In this document: positions 1 through 15,000 of the stretch, piece by piece
Layout of the letters: every line of letters begins with the position of its first letter
How positions within the stretch are numbered: the stretch's first letter is position 1
Origin: Tragulus kanchil
Taxonomy: Eukaryota; Chordata; Mammalia; Artiodactyla; Tragulidae
Length of the DNA: 64,000 nt
Assembly: GCA_022376925.1 (NCBI GenBank)
Contig: JAIOJX010000031.1
Location: 137,658,854-137,722,853, forward strand
Direction of reading: 5' to 3'
Program-made: the position numbers and the translations under genes
The notes under the pieces: generated by a model
The model's input: only the letters and a program-made list of their open reading frames with translations
The model's database searches: none
What the model was told of the DNA's origin: nothing

Positions 1-3000
1 AGAACCTCAGAACATATGCTACTCTGCTCTGGGATGGAGTGCTGATGCCATTCACTTCTGAGAGTGTGATCACAGGTCTGCAGAAGGCACCTCTCCTGAA
101 CTCTGGGATCAGGAAGAGAGAAACCAACACCCATTCAGAGCTGCTGAATGTTTAACCAGACTCCTTAAGGAAACCCACTTAGTAATCCTTACCAATGGCA
201 CCAGCATCTTTAGCGGAGTGTACCAAATAGGAAAGTGCTTCATGCTTTCAAAGTTAATGTTACCTTTGGTGATCATACTTTTCTCCAAATAGTATGTTTT
301 CTCTCACGTTTCCATGAAAGATCCACGCTTGTTGGGACACATAGGCCAGGGTCCCGTTGACGGCCACAATCCCTCGTTGCAACTGCATCTGGAGCAACAC
401 CACCAGAGAATCCTCAGGAGCCCGGCCTCCCCCTGGGGGCTTGTTGTACCTTTGCCACCCACTTATTCCATGAGCACTAATTCTGAAGGTGCAAGAGATT
501 GGCAAGCTGTCTCGCTGCACACCACAAAGCCCAGTTGTGCGGACTGAAGGGCTCAAAGTCAAACATCTTTGAGAGGCCAGGTGACAATGCCAAGGACTTC
601 CCTGACTGAGCCTTTTGACAACAGGGTATCATGATTGGGGACAAGGAGGGAGGTGACACATCTCTTGGTGAGAACCCACATGCAGGCCAACCCAGCCAGG
701 AAGGATAGGGTGTGACCTTCGCAGGCCAGTTCTCCTCTCTGGGTCTTAATCTCTCCTGTGATATGGAGATATGATGCCAGGACCTTCCTAAATGGTTGTT
801 TACAGGATGCTAACTAAAGAATGGGCATGACAACACTCCAAACTTGGCAAAGAACCTTAAGAATGTATTTCCAGAGCTCAAACATAATGGTCCTACATGG
901 ATTCAAAAATTATGGATTTTGTTTTCGTTCTATTTATCTTGAGAACATCCACAACCATATATCCCGAAAGCTCTGGTGTCAATGAATAGTTTCAGGATTG
1001 ATTAATGGCATACCTGCTACACACAGTTTCAAGGAAAGTTCCTGTTACTTGGCCTAAAACCAAATTGCCAGATTCCTCTTTCTGCAGTCAGACACCATAT
1101 GCACTGTTACAGAGAACCTCAGAACATATGCTACTCTGCTCTGGGATGGAGTGCTGATGCCATTCACTTCTGAGAGTGTGATCACAGGTCTGCAGAAGGC
1201 ACCTCTCCTGAACTCTGGGATCAGGAAGAGAGAAACCAACACCCATTCAGAGCTGCTGAATGTTTAACCAGACTCCTTAAGGAAACCCACTTAGTAATCC
1301 TTACCAATGGCACCAGCATCTTTAGCGGAGTGTACCAAATAGGAAAGTGCTTCATGCTTTCAAAGTTAATGTTACCTTTGGTGATCATACTTTTCTCCAA
1401 ATAGTATGTTTTCTCTCACGTTTCCATGAAAGATCCACGCTTGTTGGGACACATAGGCCAGGGTCCCGTTGACGGCCACAATCCCTCGTTGCAACTGCAT
1501 CTGGAGCAACACCACCAGAGAATCCTCAGGAGCCCGGCCTCCCTCCCTGGGGGCTTGTTGTACCTTTGCCACCCACTTATTCCATGAGCACTAATTCTGA
1601 AGGTGCAAGAGATTGGCAAGCTGTCTCGCTGCACACCACAAAGCCCAGTTGTGCGGACTGAAGGGCTCAAAGTCAAACATCTTTGAGAGGCCAGGTGAGA
1701 ATGTTCCAGAAGGAGCAGAAGTCAGTCCTGCATGCTGGAGAACATGGCCTGTGGGGCTGCTGCTAGCACACATGCACCTGTCATGTAGGTGATGGAGCCT
1801 GTATTCTCTGGGATGTTCCAAAGGAGCAGACCAAAAGGGCAGAAGTTAAAAAGAGGTACATTTCACTCCCATCCACCTCAAAACTCCCCTAAGAGGGAAC
1901 AGGGGTGAGATCATGAGTTCCCTCATCTCTTATAGGATTCAATGGAAAGGATTCATATTATCAGGTGTAGGATTGGGTCACCTGCCAACTCTAGGGCTGT
2001 CATAGACATGCATGCCAAATCCCAGAGCAGAAGGGACCCCAACAGCTCACCTGCCTCAGCCCCTACCTCTGCTTTCAAGCAGGGAAGGAGTTGTCACTCT
2101 TTCTACAAATGAGTCAGCTGAGGCCAGAATAAGTCACCCTGGTTGGAGAGGCTCTTCTGAGCCTAGCGTCCCCCTGCCTCTACTGCAGGCAAAGGCAGTC
2201 CCAGGTGCCCAACCTTCTCTTTTGGAGCACAGAGTGAGGGGAAAGGGGCCTTAATATTTTTCCCTGAATGTTTCTCATTCACTTGGGATGAGAAGCCTTG
2301 GTAACTGTGAACAGTTCATTTACTGTGGATGCAGCAAATGACTTGGCCATTTCCCTGAGGTCACTCAGCTACAAATAGCAGACAAAGGGCAAGAGTCCTC
2401 CCAACTCCTACCTCAAGGTGCACTTGGATTCATGTGTTATTCAGCTCCTCCTCCAATGATGAGCAATTGCTCTGAGCAAACACTGGGGAAATGGCGATGG
2501 ATCTAAAGTCCCGTGAGTTACAAGTTCTCTGGTCCTGCCCTGACAAGCTGGCTGACCCGCCTTTCTAATAGGCTCAGGCCAAGCATGTCATTAGAAAACC
2601 CAGGATTTAGTGACCCGTCTCTCCCTTTGACCAAGATGGAGTTCCAGGCAAGAAAGCTCTCACTGCTTAACTCATCGTACCTTTGCCACCCACTTATTCC
2701 ATGAGCACTAATTCTGAAGGTGCAAGAGATTGGCAAGCTGTCTCGCTGCACACCACAAAGCCCAGTTGTGCGGACTGAAGGGCTCAAAGTCAAACATCTT
2801 TGAGAGGCCAGGTGAGAATGTTCCAGAAGGAGCAGAAGTCAGTCCTGCATGCTGGAGAACATGGCCTGTGGGGCTGCTGCTAGCACACATGCACCTGTCA
2901 TGTAGGTGATGGAGCCTGTATTCTCTGGGATGTTCCAAAGGAGCAGACCAAAAGGGCAGAAGTTAAAAAGAGGTACATTTCACTCCCATCCACCTCAAAA

Positions 3001-6000
3001 CTCCCCTAAGAGGGAACAGGGGTGAGATCATGAGTTCCCTCATCTCTTATAGGATTCAATGGAAAGGATTCATATTATCAGGTGTAGGATTGGGTCACCT
3101 GCCAACTCTAGGGCTGTCATAGACATGCATGCCAAATCCCAGAGCAGAAGGGACCCCAACAGCTCACCTGCCTCAGCCCCTACCTCTGCTTTCAAGCAGG
3201 GAAGGAGTTGTCACTCTTTCTACAAATGAGTCAGCTGAGGCCAGAATAAGTCACCCTGGTTGGAGAGGCTCTTCTGAGCCTAGCGTCCCCCTGCCTCTAC
3301 TGCAGGCAAAGGCAGTCCCAGGTGCCCAACCTTCTCTTTTGGAGCACAGAGTGAGGGGAAAGGGGCCTTAATATTTTTCCCTGAATGTTTCTCATTCACT
3401 TGGGATGAGAAGCCTTGGTAACTGTGAACAGTTCATTTACTGTGGATGCAGCAAATGACTTGGCCATTTCCCTGAGGTCACTCAGCTACAAATAGCAGAC
3501 AAAGGGCAAGAGTCCTCCCAACTCCTACCTCAAGGTGCACTTGGATTCATGTGTTATTCAGCTCCTCCTCCAATGATGAGCAATTGCTCTGAGCAAACAC
3601 TGGGGAAATGGCGATGGATCTAAAGTCCCCGTGAGTTACAAGTTCTCTGGTCCTTCCCTGACAAGCTGGCTGACCCGCCTTTCTAATAGGCTCAGGCCAA
3701 GCATGTCATTAGAAAACCCAGGATTTAGTGACCCGTCTCTCCCTTTGACCAAGATGGAGTTCCAGGCAAGAAAGCTCTCACTGCTTAACTCATCCTCAGG
3801 AGGCAAAGCAGAGAGTGCCGGGTAGGTCAAGCCCTGCAGGCTTGGAGCTGCCAAGCACATCAGCCTCGTGGGACTCACTATTAGCTCTAAGCACAGTGTC
3901 CAATATGGTGAAGCCAGGGCCCCAGACACTCTACCATCACAACGCTCAGCATGCTGCGCACCTGTCCTAGCAGAGCTGCAATGAGGGAGCTCTTCCCACT
4001 TCCAACGTTCCCACAGATGCCCAAGATCTTCCCCTATCAGAGAAACAAGAAAAAGAAATCACTCTCCCAGTTCTTAGAGGGCCACCCCCAAATTGCGCTG
4101 TCCAGGCCAGGTGGGAACCTGCTGGTTCTATCAGGTGACAGCTTCAGCTTCACACCCCAACCCCGATCCACAGCCCAGGAGGATGCAGGAGCCTCAGTCT
4201 TGACCAAATGCCCTCCCTGCACAATCCAGCAGAGTGCCCGGAGGGCTTTGAGAAATCATGTAGAAGCACTGATTCGAAACAGCCTTGTCCTGGTCTGGGA
4301 CATACAGGTCCTGAACATGAGGGTTATCCTGTGCCCAGACTCCAGGAAAGCAAATCCAGTGGAACTTAAAGGAGTACAGAGACCTGGATGCTTTCTAAAA
4401 AGTCCTCTTAAAGCATCCTTTCACCATAACATCGCAGTTGGAAACTACTGATCAGTTATGCTGCTCTAGCATGTTGGGTTCATGGAATTGTCTACGGCTG
4501 CAGATTTATTATTTCAACTAGCAAGTCATTGTTAGAGCCTGCTGTGTACTTGGTGCTGTTCTGAACCCCAGAAACAGCATAATATAGCAAAGAATATGAC
4601 AGTCAAATCTGAATCTACCCTAATGGAGTTGTGTTTTAGTTGGGGAAACAGTAAATAAGATAATTAAGTAAAATATGGAGTATAACAGATGTATGCCATG
4701 GTAACAAATAAAGCAGGGAGGAGTTGGGGGCAGGGAGCCTTGCTGGGAAGGTGGATGTCTTTGCTTGAATTCTCCCAAAAAGAGAAACCAAAGCAAGGAG
4801 TTGAGTGGCGGTAGCTTATCAGAGAAGTGCAGGAAACCCCAGCTGGGAGGAGGAGGATGATACAGGAGAAGGAAGGTGGCCCATCAAGGGTGTGCTATGG
4901 GATCAGCTTCCATCAGTGGTAAACAAAGCTCAATCCTGCTGGGAAGTTCAAGGAATCATGGAAACTGACTCTTTATCCTCCCAATGGTGGAGGAAATCAG
5001 AATAAATATCCCACAGTCAGTATTTGAGAACTGCTCCCTCAGCTGCTGATGTCTTGGCTCACTGAGTGTGGTAGGGAGGGCACCCAGGCACACAGATGCA
5101 GATCTGGCAATTAGAAGATGACTCTACCTGCTACCAGTAATGTCTGAGTAAGACCCAGAGGAAGTGAACGAGTGAGGTGTGTGGTTACCAAAAGGGAGCT
5201 ACTGTTGGCAGAAGGGGAGTCCATGTGGAGGCTCTGAGATGGGTATGGAGTCACTCTTGAGTTCAAGCAGCTATTGCAAGGCTGTGGTTGGAACATCTGG
5301 AACATTCTCATTAAAACCGGCTCCCTGGGCTTTCCTCGTGGCTCATTGGTAAAGAATATGCTTGCCAGTGCAGGATACACAGGTTCGATCCCTGATCTGG
5401 GAAGATCCCCCATGCCATGGAGCAATGAAGCCAATGCATCACAACTAGTGAGCCTGTGCTCGAGAGCCTGGGAGCTGCAACTACTGAGCCCACATGCTAC
5501 AACTACAGAAGCCTCCACGCCCAAGAGCTCATGCTCTGCAACAAGAGAAGCCACCGCAGTGAGAAGCCTGTGCACTGCAATGAAGAGTAGCCCCTTCTCT
5601 CCTCAATCAGAGAAAATCCTGCAGCAACAAAGGCCCAGCACAGCCAAAAACAGTAAATAAATAAAATTATTTTTTTAAAGACCTGCTCCCATCAATCCCT
5701 TAGAGCAAACATGCCCAGAACGGGACTAAATAAAGCTTCTTTCCCACCTAAGCTACATCAGAAGGGCCCTTCACCAGCTTGCTACCCTAGCACATGAGGG
5801 TCGCTGCCTGTCCTCATTCATCCCTTGGGTAAGTCTTTATCAAACACCAGGCACTGCAGTAGGCACTAGTGATAAAACAGTGGTCAGGGCAGATGCCTTG
5901 TAGGCATTGGAGCCACAGGTAAGTGAAACTGAAGCATTCGAATTCCACTAAAAGAACTACAAGGAAAGGGGACATTATGGAGACTTTGGGACAAATAAGC

Positions 6001-9000
6001 ACAAGGATGAATCCAGCCACCTTAGACACTTGGCTTTTCATTTCATCCTGTCTGGTACTTGTGGCCAGGTCTGAGCCTTGTTTCAGCCTAGATTCATCCT
6101 TGTTTTCAGCAGGAAATCCATGAGGTCTCACTTCAGAATTTCTGATTATTCGTTTGTCCATTTGGAAAACATTAATGGGAATATATTCTGTGCCAGACAA
6201 GGGGCCCAGTGTAAGGCCACAGCTGCAGATCTATGTACCAGTAATGTCTGAGTAAGACCCAGAGGAAGTGAACGAGTGAGGTGTGTGGTTACCAAAAGGG
6301 AGCTACTGTTGGCAGAAGGGGAGTCCATGTGGAGGCTCTGAGATGGGTATGGAGTCACTCTTGAGTTCAAGCAGCTATTGCAAGGCTGTGGTTGGAACAT
6401 CTGGAACATTCTCATTAAAACCGGCTCCCTGGGCTTTCCTCGTGGCTCATTGGTAAAGAATATGCTTGCCAGTGCAGGATACACAGGTTCGATCCCTGAT
6501 CTGGGAAGATCCCCCATGCCATGGAGCAATGAAGCCAATGCATCACAACTAGTGAGCCTGTGCTCGAGAGCCTGGGAGCTGCAACTACTGAGCCCACATG
6601 CTACAACTACAGAAGCCTCCACGCCCAAGAGCTCATGCTCTGCAACAAGAGAAGCCACCGCAGTGAGAAGCCTGTGCACTGCAATGAAGAGTAGCCCCTT
6701 CTCTCCTCAATCAGAGAAAATCCCGTGCAGCAACAAAGGCCCAGCACAGCCAAAAACAGTAAATAAATAAAATTATTTTTTTAAAGACCTGCTCCCATCA
6801 ATCCCTTAGAGCAAACATGCCCAGAACGGGACTAAATAAAGCTTCTTTCCCACCTAAGCTACATCAGAAGGGCCCTTCACCAGCTTGCTACCCTAGCACA
6901 TGAGGGTCGCTGCCTGTCCTCATTCATCCCTTGGGTAAGTCTTTATCAAACACCAGGCACTGCAGTAGGCACTAGTGATAAAACAGTGGTCAGGGCAGAT
7001 GCCTTGTAGGCATTGGAGCCACAGGTAAGTGAAACTGAAGCATTCGAATTCCACTAAAAGAACTACAAGGAAAGGGGACATTATGGAGACTTTGGGACAA
7101 ATAAGCACAAGGATGAATCCAGCCACCTTAGACACTTGGCTTTTCATTTCATCCTGTCTGGTACTTGTGGCCAGGTCTGAGCCTTGTTTCAGCCTAGATT
7201 CATCCTTGTTTTCAGCAGGAAATCCATGAGGTCTCACTTCAGAATTTCTGATTATTCGTTTGTCCATTTGGAAAACATTAATGGGAATATATTCTGTGCC
7301 AGACAAGGGGCCCAGTGTAAGGCCACAGCTGCATAGAAGATATGCGCCCTGACCTTCAAGAAGCTATGGCCTAATGGAATCTTGGAACTAAATTTGGGAA
7401 AACATGGATGCCTTGAATTGAGAACATTCAAGGGTAGCACTTAAACTGGAGGTGATCATCAGAGGAAAAAGGCAACAACCATAGCTCATCTCTATGGGGA
7501 CTTAGCATTTGTGTGTGATATATTTTTCTGTCCTTATATCCACCTTGGAAAGTGAATACTAGTATTAAAACATCCATGGGAAAAAAAAAAATCCATGGAG
7601 GTTTTCCCTGGTGGTGCAGTGGGTAAAAAGTCTGCCTTGCAGTGCAAGGAGCATGGGTTCAATTCCTGGCCGGGGAAGATCGCATGTGCTGCAGAGCAGC
7701 TGGATCCATGTGTCCAATTACAAGCCAGCGCTCTGGAGCACATGTGCCCAGAACCTGTGCTCTGCGAGAGGGAGGCCGCTGCAATGGGAGGCCCACAGAG
7801 GCCAAAGAATAAAAATGGATGAAAATAAATAAATGAAACAATAAAAAGAGGCCAAAATTAAAAAAAAAAAAAAAAAAAAAAAAACATCCATGGATCAGGT
7901 AATGAAGCTGACTTGAAAATGTTAGGCTGGGTCACATGGCTGGCCAGTGAAGGGATTGGAGCCCAGAGCCCAAACCACTCAAATAGTGTGCTACCCCTTT
8001 GACTTCACCTTACTTCACAAACTGTTGACTATATTGTTGATGACAAGCCAGGAGCTACCGGTGTACTGAAAGTGAGGAAAGCAACCGAAGCTTCTTTACA
8101 ACCCAAAAGCCATCCACCGAGGCCTCTCAGGAACCGTTCTGAAGGCATAGCTAGGTAATCAGGCTCCTGCACGTCATAGATGGGGGAAAGTGATGAGCAA
8201 ACAGGTGGGCTGCACACAGCGGGACTTCACTGAGAGCCAAGCTCATATGCACTCAGCCAACCAAATAGCATTTCCCATGAATATGTGCAAACAGCATTGT
8301 TAGCAGCAAGAAGTACCACTCTACACCAGCTTTTGAGCTTAGTGTCACGTACTACATAAGAACCTCTTCTTCTATAGTGCTCACATGGGGTAAAGGTGAG
8401 TCAACAAGATGGAAGATTAAAATATTAGGCACAAGATTAATGCTGAGCCCTTTGCAACAAAATCAACATGCCATTCGGGGAGCATAGCTGACGAGTTCCC
8501 AGGGCAAGAAAACCACACACCAGAGAAGGTCGGACATTCTTCAGATGCAGAACTTCTTTAAAAACCCTACCCACCAATCCTGAGGGGAGGGGAGCAGCCA
8601 GCAGACTGGCTGGCTTCTGTTGCTGGGCGGCTTGCTGCTGTCATTTTCTTAGTTCACAAGAGCAGTGTCACATGGTATTTAAGAGCAGACTGTGGGGCCA
8701 GGTACCCTGGCTGTGAAGCCCTCTTCTGTCTCTTTCGAGCTGTGTGACTTGGATGAGTTATTTAAATGACTGTGCCTCTGGTTCCTCAGTCGTAAAGTGG
8801 GGTAGATATACACCCATCTCATGCAGTCATTGAGGTGGCTACATGAGTTCATTACATGCCTGGTAAATAGAAATTGCTCATAATTGTCAGTTATTATAAT
8901 CCATCATAGGACTTCAATGTGAAATTAAACACAAGTCTGAAAAGACTTATGAAAGCTAGTCAATTTGAATCTGGCCACCTGAAATGGAGTGTCCATTCAA

Positions 9001-12000
9001 CATGGCAACTGACGCTCGACTCCTCTGGAATTTGAAAATCAGCACTAGCACAGTCGCTAAGACAATGGTATTCTCTCAGCTTGAAGCCATGTCTCCATGG
9101 TCTATTTACATGGCTTTAACAATGGGGGAGAAGTGGAGCTATCCCAACACTACCTCCTGCTCATACTGAACTATATCCAGCCTTGAGAAGGCCATGGTCT
9201 TGTGACCCAAGGAGGAAGGACGGAGGCCACGCCTTTGGAACGCATACCCACCTTTCTCACTGCAAAGCTTATATTGTGAAGAACCGATTTAGGGCTGTCA
9301 TGTTGCTCCTCTGCATCATTCAGACTCACACTGTATGCCTTCAGCCTCTGTTTCCTGAGAAAATGCTTTTTCTGGCTCTGCACATTCTTGCAGTCACTTT
9401 TCCTCCAGGTTTCTTGCTCCCATGTCAAGGTAGCATTTGCTAAAAGCAAGACAGTATCTGGGTCTTCTGGTTGAGTGATGTAAGATGGGGGGCTCTTAGC
9501 TATGAGAACAAAAGAAGATTAAAATATTAGGCACAAGATTAATGCTGAGCCCTTTGCAACAAAATCAACATGCCATTCGGGGAGCATAGCTGACGAGTTC
9601 CCAGGGCAAGAAAACCACACACCAGAGAAGGTCGGACATTCTTCAGATGCAGAACTTCTTTAAAAACCCTACCCACCAATCCTGAGGGGAGGGGAGCAGC
9701 CAGCAGACTGGCTGGCTTCTGTTGCTGGGCGGCTTGCTGCTGTCATTTTCTTAGTTCACAAGAGCAGTGTCACATGGTATTTAAGAGCAGACTGTGGGGC
9801 CAGGTACCCTGGCTGTGAAGCCCTCTTCTGTCTCTTTCGAGCTGTGTGACTTGGATGAGTTATTTAAATGACTGTGCCTCTGGTTCCTCAGTCGTAAAGT
9901 GGGGTAGATATACACCCATCTCATGCAGTCATTGAGGTGGCTACATGAGTTCATTACATGCCTGGTAAATAGAAATTGCTCATAATTGTCAGTTATTATA
10001 ATCCATCATAGGACTTCAATGTGAAATTAAACACAAGTCTGAAAAGACTTATGAAAGCTAGTCAATTTGAATCTGGCCACCTGAAATGGAGTGTCCATTC
10101 AACATGGCAACTGACGCTCGACTCCTCTGGAATTTGAAAATCAGCACTAGCACAGTCGCTAAGACAATGGTATTCTCTCAGCTTGAAGCCATGTCTCCAT
10201 GGTCTATTTACATGGCTTTAACAATGGGGGAGAAGTGGAGCTATCCCAACACTACCTCCTGCTCATACTGAACTATATCCAGCCTTGAGAAGGCCATGGT
10301 CTTGTGACCCAAGGAGGAAGGACGGAGGCCACGCCTTTGGAACGCATACCCACCTTTCTCACTGCAAAGCTTATATTGTGAAGAACCGATTTAGGGCTGT
10401 CATGTTGCTCCTCTGCATCATTCAGACTCACACTGTATGCCTTCAGCCTCTGTTTCCTGAGAAAATGCTTTTTCTGGCTCTGCACATTCTTGCAGTCACT
10501 TTTCCTCCAGGTTTCTTGCTCCCATGTCAAGGTAGCATTTGCTAAAAGCAAGACAGTATCTGGGTCTTCTGGTTGAGTGATGTAAGATGGGGGGCTCTTA
10601 GCTATGAGAATTTTCTAAGATTAAAGAAACAAAATTGGCAGATGTCATCTATTTGCAAGAATCACCCCAATAGATCTTTTAATGACCCCAAATCACAATT
10701 TTGACAATTATATCTGGGATATTCAGGAAAGCTATGCTGAAGATATTCCCCAAGGAGCAGCTGTAACAAAAATAATCCACTATCTCACACTATCCAGGAC
10801 AGATGCGTCTTTAACCACAAGGCCTATGTGGGTCACCCACATTGGAGAAGGCTACATCCCAGCTACATTTTACCCTCACGCCCGAGAGGGCCAACTTATG
10901 CCAGTCTTTGGGCAGTGGGTCTCATTGCTTGGCACTAACCCATAGGAAACTAAGGTCACAATCTCAGTCTCTGCTGTGTCTTCCTAAGTCCCCACTCAGC
11001 TCAACTCAACAAAACACCTGCCAAGTGCTTATTCTGTGCCAGATTCTGGGGTAAACAACAGAAGTACAAGTATTAATAAAGCACACTTCCTGTCCTTGAA
11101 GAGATTGCAGTCTCAGGGGAAATGGGAACATGCATGGATCACTTCAGTAAAATATGACAGGGACAGAGCCTTAGAGCTGACAGAAGTGGGGCCCTTGGTC
11201 CCCATCCTGAAGGCCCATGGAATTAGTGCCTGAGCTGAGTCCTTAGAGTGCTACATAGGCAGTGATGAGGGAAGGAAGAGAAGAAGACAGCTTTTTAGTA
11301 GAGGGCACAGCATGAGCAAAGGCAAAGAAACACACAGTATCATGGTTCTAGAGGATGAGGGTTATGAAATAAGAAGTTCAGGATCACCAGGCCCAGAGCT
11401 CAGGGAAGAATGGGGATAGGAAATGAAGCAAAGCCATAACTGAGGGCCCACTGCTGGAGGGCTCAGGCTCAATCTGGAGAGTGAAGGACAAGGATTGCAA
11501 GCAGGTTAATATCAGAACTCAGACAAATGTTCTAACAGTTCAATTAACAGTGCAATATGGACTCGAAAAGGACAATTTTGGAAAAAGACAATTAGTCCTT
11601 GAGTCATTCTGGTAGTTACAGGTGAGAGACTTAGAGGCTTTGTTTTTTTTTGTTTTTTTTTTTTTAATAGGGAGTGATTTCCCATTCCTCACAAGCTTTT
11701 TTTTTTTTAAGATTTATTTATTTATTCATTTTGAGCGGGGGGCGGGTTGGGGAGGGAGGGGAACGGGCAGGCCACTTCTGTTGGTCTTTCATTTCTCTAT
11801 TTTCATCTGTCTTTGTTCTCATCCCATCGCGGTGGCCTCTGTCATTGCAGAGCGCCGGCTCTGGGCGCATGCGCTCCAGAGCTCCAGCTTGGTGACTGGA
11901 CACATCGGTCCAGCTGCTCCGTGGCACGCGGGATCTTCCCAGGCCAGGGATCGAACCAGCGCCCCTTGCACTGCAAGGCGGTGTCCTTACCCACTGGACC

Positions 12001-15000
12001 ACCAAGGGAAGCCCGACTTAGAGGCTTTGAAAGGAGGTGATGGTACTAGGGACAGAGAGATGGTTGAAGAGTCAAGAAATGGTGCTTTTCCTCTAGTCTA
12101 GGGCATTGGATATCATTGTACTAATAATGAGATGGATTCATGCCTTGTTCAAAAAGTACTTAACAAATGCACCTTCCAAACCAGTCTTTAAAATGGTGCC
12201 TCTTAAAACTGAATACATACAGTGATCAGGCAGTGAGCCAACAAGATTCATGACTGATTGAATGTGGATAAAAAAGGAGAAGAGGGATACAGGGACCTAC
12301 ATGCACGTGCTAAATTACATCGCTTTCAGTAGTGTATAGCTCTTTGCAACCCAATGGACTGTAGCCCCCTAGGTTCCTCTGTCCATGGGATTTCCCAGGC
12401 AAGAAAACTGGAGTGGGTTGCCAGGTCCTCCTCCAGGGGATATTCCCAACCCAGGGATTGAAACCATGTCTCTTATATCTCCTGTACTAGCAGGCAGATT
12501 CTTTACCACTGGCATTACCCTGAGATGTTTAAAATGACATCCACATTTCAAGCTTGAGTGATTAAGATCGTCCCATCAATTCACAGACATCTGAATATGT
12601 TACTCTCTTGACTGAAATTCCCTCCTTTCCTATCCTTGCCTCAACATCAAAGCCACTTAATCTGTTCTTCTGTCACATCACATCCTTACTGTATACAGCA
12701 GTACCTGGGGTACGTGTTCCTATACTAGACTGGAGGCTCTTCAGAGTAAAGACTCTCTTGTATTTGCATTTTTCACTATGCTGTGCATTTGGAAGCACAC
12801 AGTAAATCTTTTTTTAAAATCAGGGTATAATTTGCACTATTATGTGAGTCATACATGTATAACAGTGATACCAATTTTTCATAGATTATATGCCATTGAA
12901 GTTTATTATAAAATATTGGCCACATTCTCTGCACTGTACAATATACCCTTGTACCTAACCTACTTTATATATAGTAGTTTGTATCTCTTAATTCCTTACC
13001 CCTACTCTGCCCCTTCTTCCTTTCTTCTCCCCAGTGACAACCACTGATTTTTTTCTCTGTATGTGTGAGTCTGTTTCTTTTTTGTTATATTCAGGGTTTT
13101 TTTTCTCCCTATTTTTTAGATTCCACATATAAGTGATATCATTCAGCATTTGTCTTTCTGTGACTTATCTCACTTAGCATAACACCCTCCAAGTCTATCC
13201 ATGCTGATGCAAATGTCAAAATTCCATTCTTTTTATGGTTGAGTTATATTCCATTGTATTTATATGTACCACAATCTCCTTTATCCATCCATCTATAAAT
13301 GGACATACAGGCTCCTTCCATATCTTGGCTTTTGTAAATAATGCTGCTATGAACAGTGGGGTGTATGTATGTTTTTAGGTTAATGTTTTCATTTTCTTCA
13401 GATATATACCCTAGACTGGAATTGCTGGGTCATATGGTAGTTCTATGTTTAATTTTCTGAGGAACTGCCACAGTGTTGTTTCTCAAAGTGGGTGCACAAA
13501 TTTACCTTTCAACAACAGTGTACAAAGTTTCCCTTTTGTCCATATCCTTGCCAACTTTCATGTGTGTTCATTTTGATGATAGACATTCTGACATGTGTGA
13601 AGTGATATCCCATTGTGCTTTTGATCTCTGTCTCTGTGATGATTAGCAATGTTGATCTTTGTTTCATGTGCTTGTCAGCCATTTGCAAAAAATTTCTATT
13701 CAGTTCTTCTGCCTTTTTTAAGTAGTTTGTTTGGTGTTGAGCTATATGACCTGTTTATATACATTGCATATTAACTTCTTACCCATCATATCATATGCAA
13801 GCATTTTCTCTCATTCAGTAGGTTGTCTTTTCATTTTATCAATGGTTTCCTTTGCTGTGCTACTGTCAGTTTCTCCCTTTATGAACGTTAATACTTGTTT
13901 TTATGTGTTTAGGTGGTCCTATGTTGGGTGTATATTGATTTATAATTGTTATTTTCCTCTTGAACTGATTCATTAATCATTATGTAATGCCTTCTTTGTC
14001 TCTTATAACAGTCTGCTTTAAAATCTATTTTTTTCTGATGTAAGTATTGCGACTGTGGCTTTCTTTTGATTTCCATCTGCATGGAATGCCTTTTCCTATT
14101 CCTCACTTTCAGTCTTTTAGGGAGTATGTACACATAGGTTTTGTTTTCATATCCAGTCAGCCAGTCTATGCCTTTTCATTGGAGCATTTAGTCCATTTAC
14201 AATTAAAGAAATTATAGATACTTATTTATTGCCATTTTATTCATTGTCTTGGGAGTGAGGGTTTCTGTAGTTCTTTTCCATTCTTTTCTTCTTTTGTTCT
14301 CTTCCTTTGTGACTTGACAACTATCTTTAGTGTTATGTTTGGATTCCTTTTTTTTTAGTATGTGTATCTCTTATAGATGTTTGGTTCATGACTACCATGA
14401 GGTTTATATATAGTAATCCATATATGAATACATGATTATTTTACGTTATAGATTATTTCATTTCAAATGCATTTTAACAACCTTGTGTTTTTACTCTCCT
14501 CCCCTCATGAGTACCTTTTTGTACATTTTACATCTATTTGTTTTGTTATCCCTTAACTGTTTATTATGTATTTAGATGATTTAATACTTTAGTCTTTTAC
14601 CTTTCCTACTAACTCTGTACATAGTTGATTTACTACCTTTACTGAATATTTGCCTTTACTAAAGAGCTTTTCCTTTTTAAATGTTCTTTGTTTCATGTGC
14701 TTGTCAGCCATTTGCAAAAAATTTCTATTCAGTTCTTCTGCCTTTTTTAAGTAGTTTGTTTGGTGTTGAGCTATATGACCTGTTTATATACATTGCATAT
14801 TAACTTCTTACCCATCATATCATATGCAAGCATTTTCTCTCATTCAGTAGGTTGTCTTTTCATTTTATCAATGGTTTCCTTTGCTGTGCTACTGTCAGTT
14901 TCTCCCTTTATGAACGTTAATACTTGTTTTTATGTGTTTAGGTGGTCCTATGTTGGGTGTATATTGATTTATAATTGTTATTTTCCTCTTGAACTGATTC

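Larger units (their letters stand above)
1..1698 (+). repeat. Tandem duplication D1 (period 1112-1114)
   Basis: The sequence at 1-584 is repeated at 1113-1698. The first unit starts before the window; the second spans 585-1698. Copies differ by a 2-base indel in a CT-rich run (about 430 versus 1542). Contains ABCC12 exon 11. Confidence 0.97.
5132..7333 (+). repeat. Tandem duplication D3 (period 1104-1106)
   Basis: 5132-6227 is repeated at 6236-7333. Eight extra bases (6228-6235) sit at the junction and resemble sequence just upstream of unit 1. Each unit contains a SINE. Confidence 0.96.
4034..9251 (-). other. ABCC12 intron between exons 9 and 10
   Basis: Holds an old repeat (about 4525-4740), the D3 pair with the long SINE, a SINE at 7600, and part of the MIR and D4. 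No exon-like conserved reading frame was found. Confidence 0.75.
8412..10611 (+). repeat. Tandem duplication D4 (period 1102)
   Basis: 8412-9509 is repeated at 9514-10611, with 4 filler bases between. The junction cuts exon 9 in the left unit. Confidence 0.97.

Noticed and set aside
3951..4451. A 166-residue open frame on the plus strand
   Set aside because: It overlaps the Walker A exon on the opposite strand and runs into intron sequence. It has no recognisable domain and no conservation argument.
5111..6679. Paired frames of 154-177 residues beginning [19 protein letters not shown]
   Set aside because: They come from the antisense strand of the long tRNA-derived SINE, doubled by D3.
11622..12101. 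A 159-residue reading frame starting [10 protein letters not shown]
   Set aside because: It is the antisense reading of a SINE and its A tail. The same peptide blocks recur at every copy of this SINE (17468, 52386, 57247).
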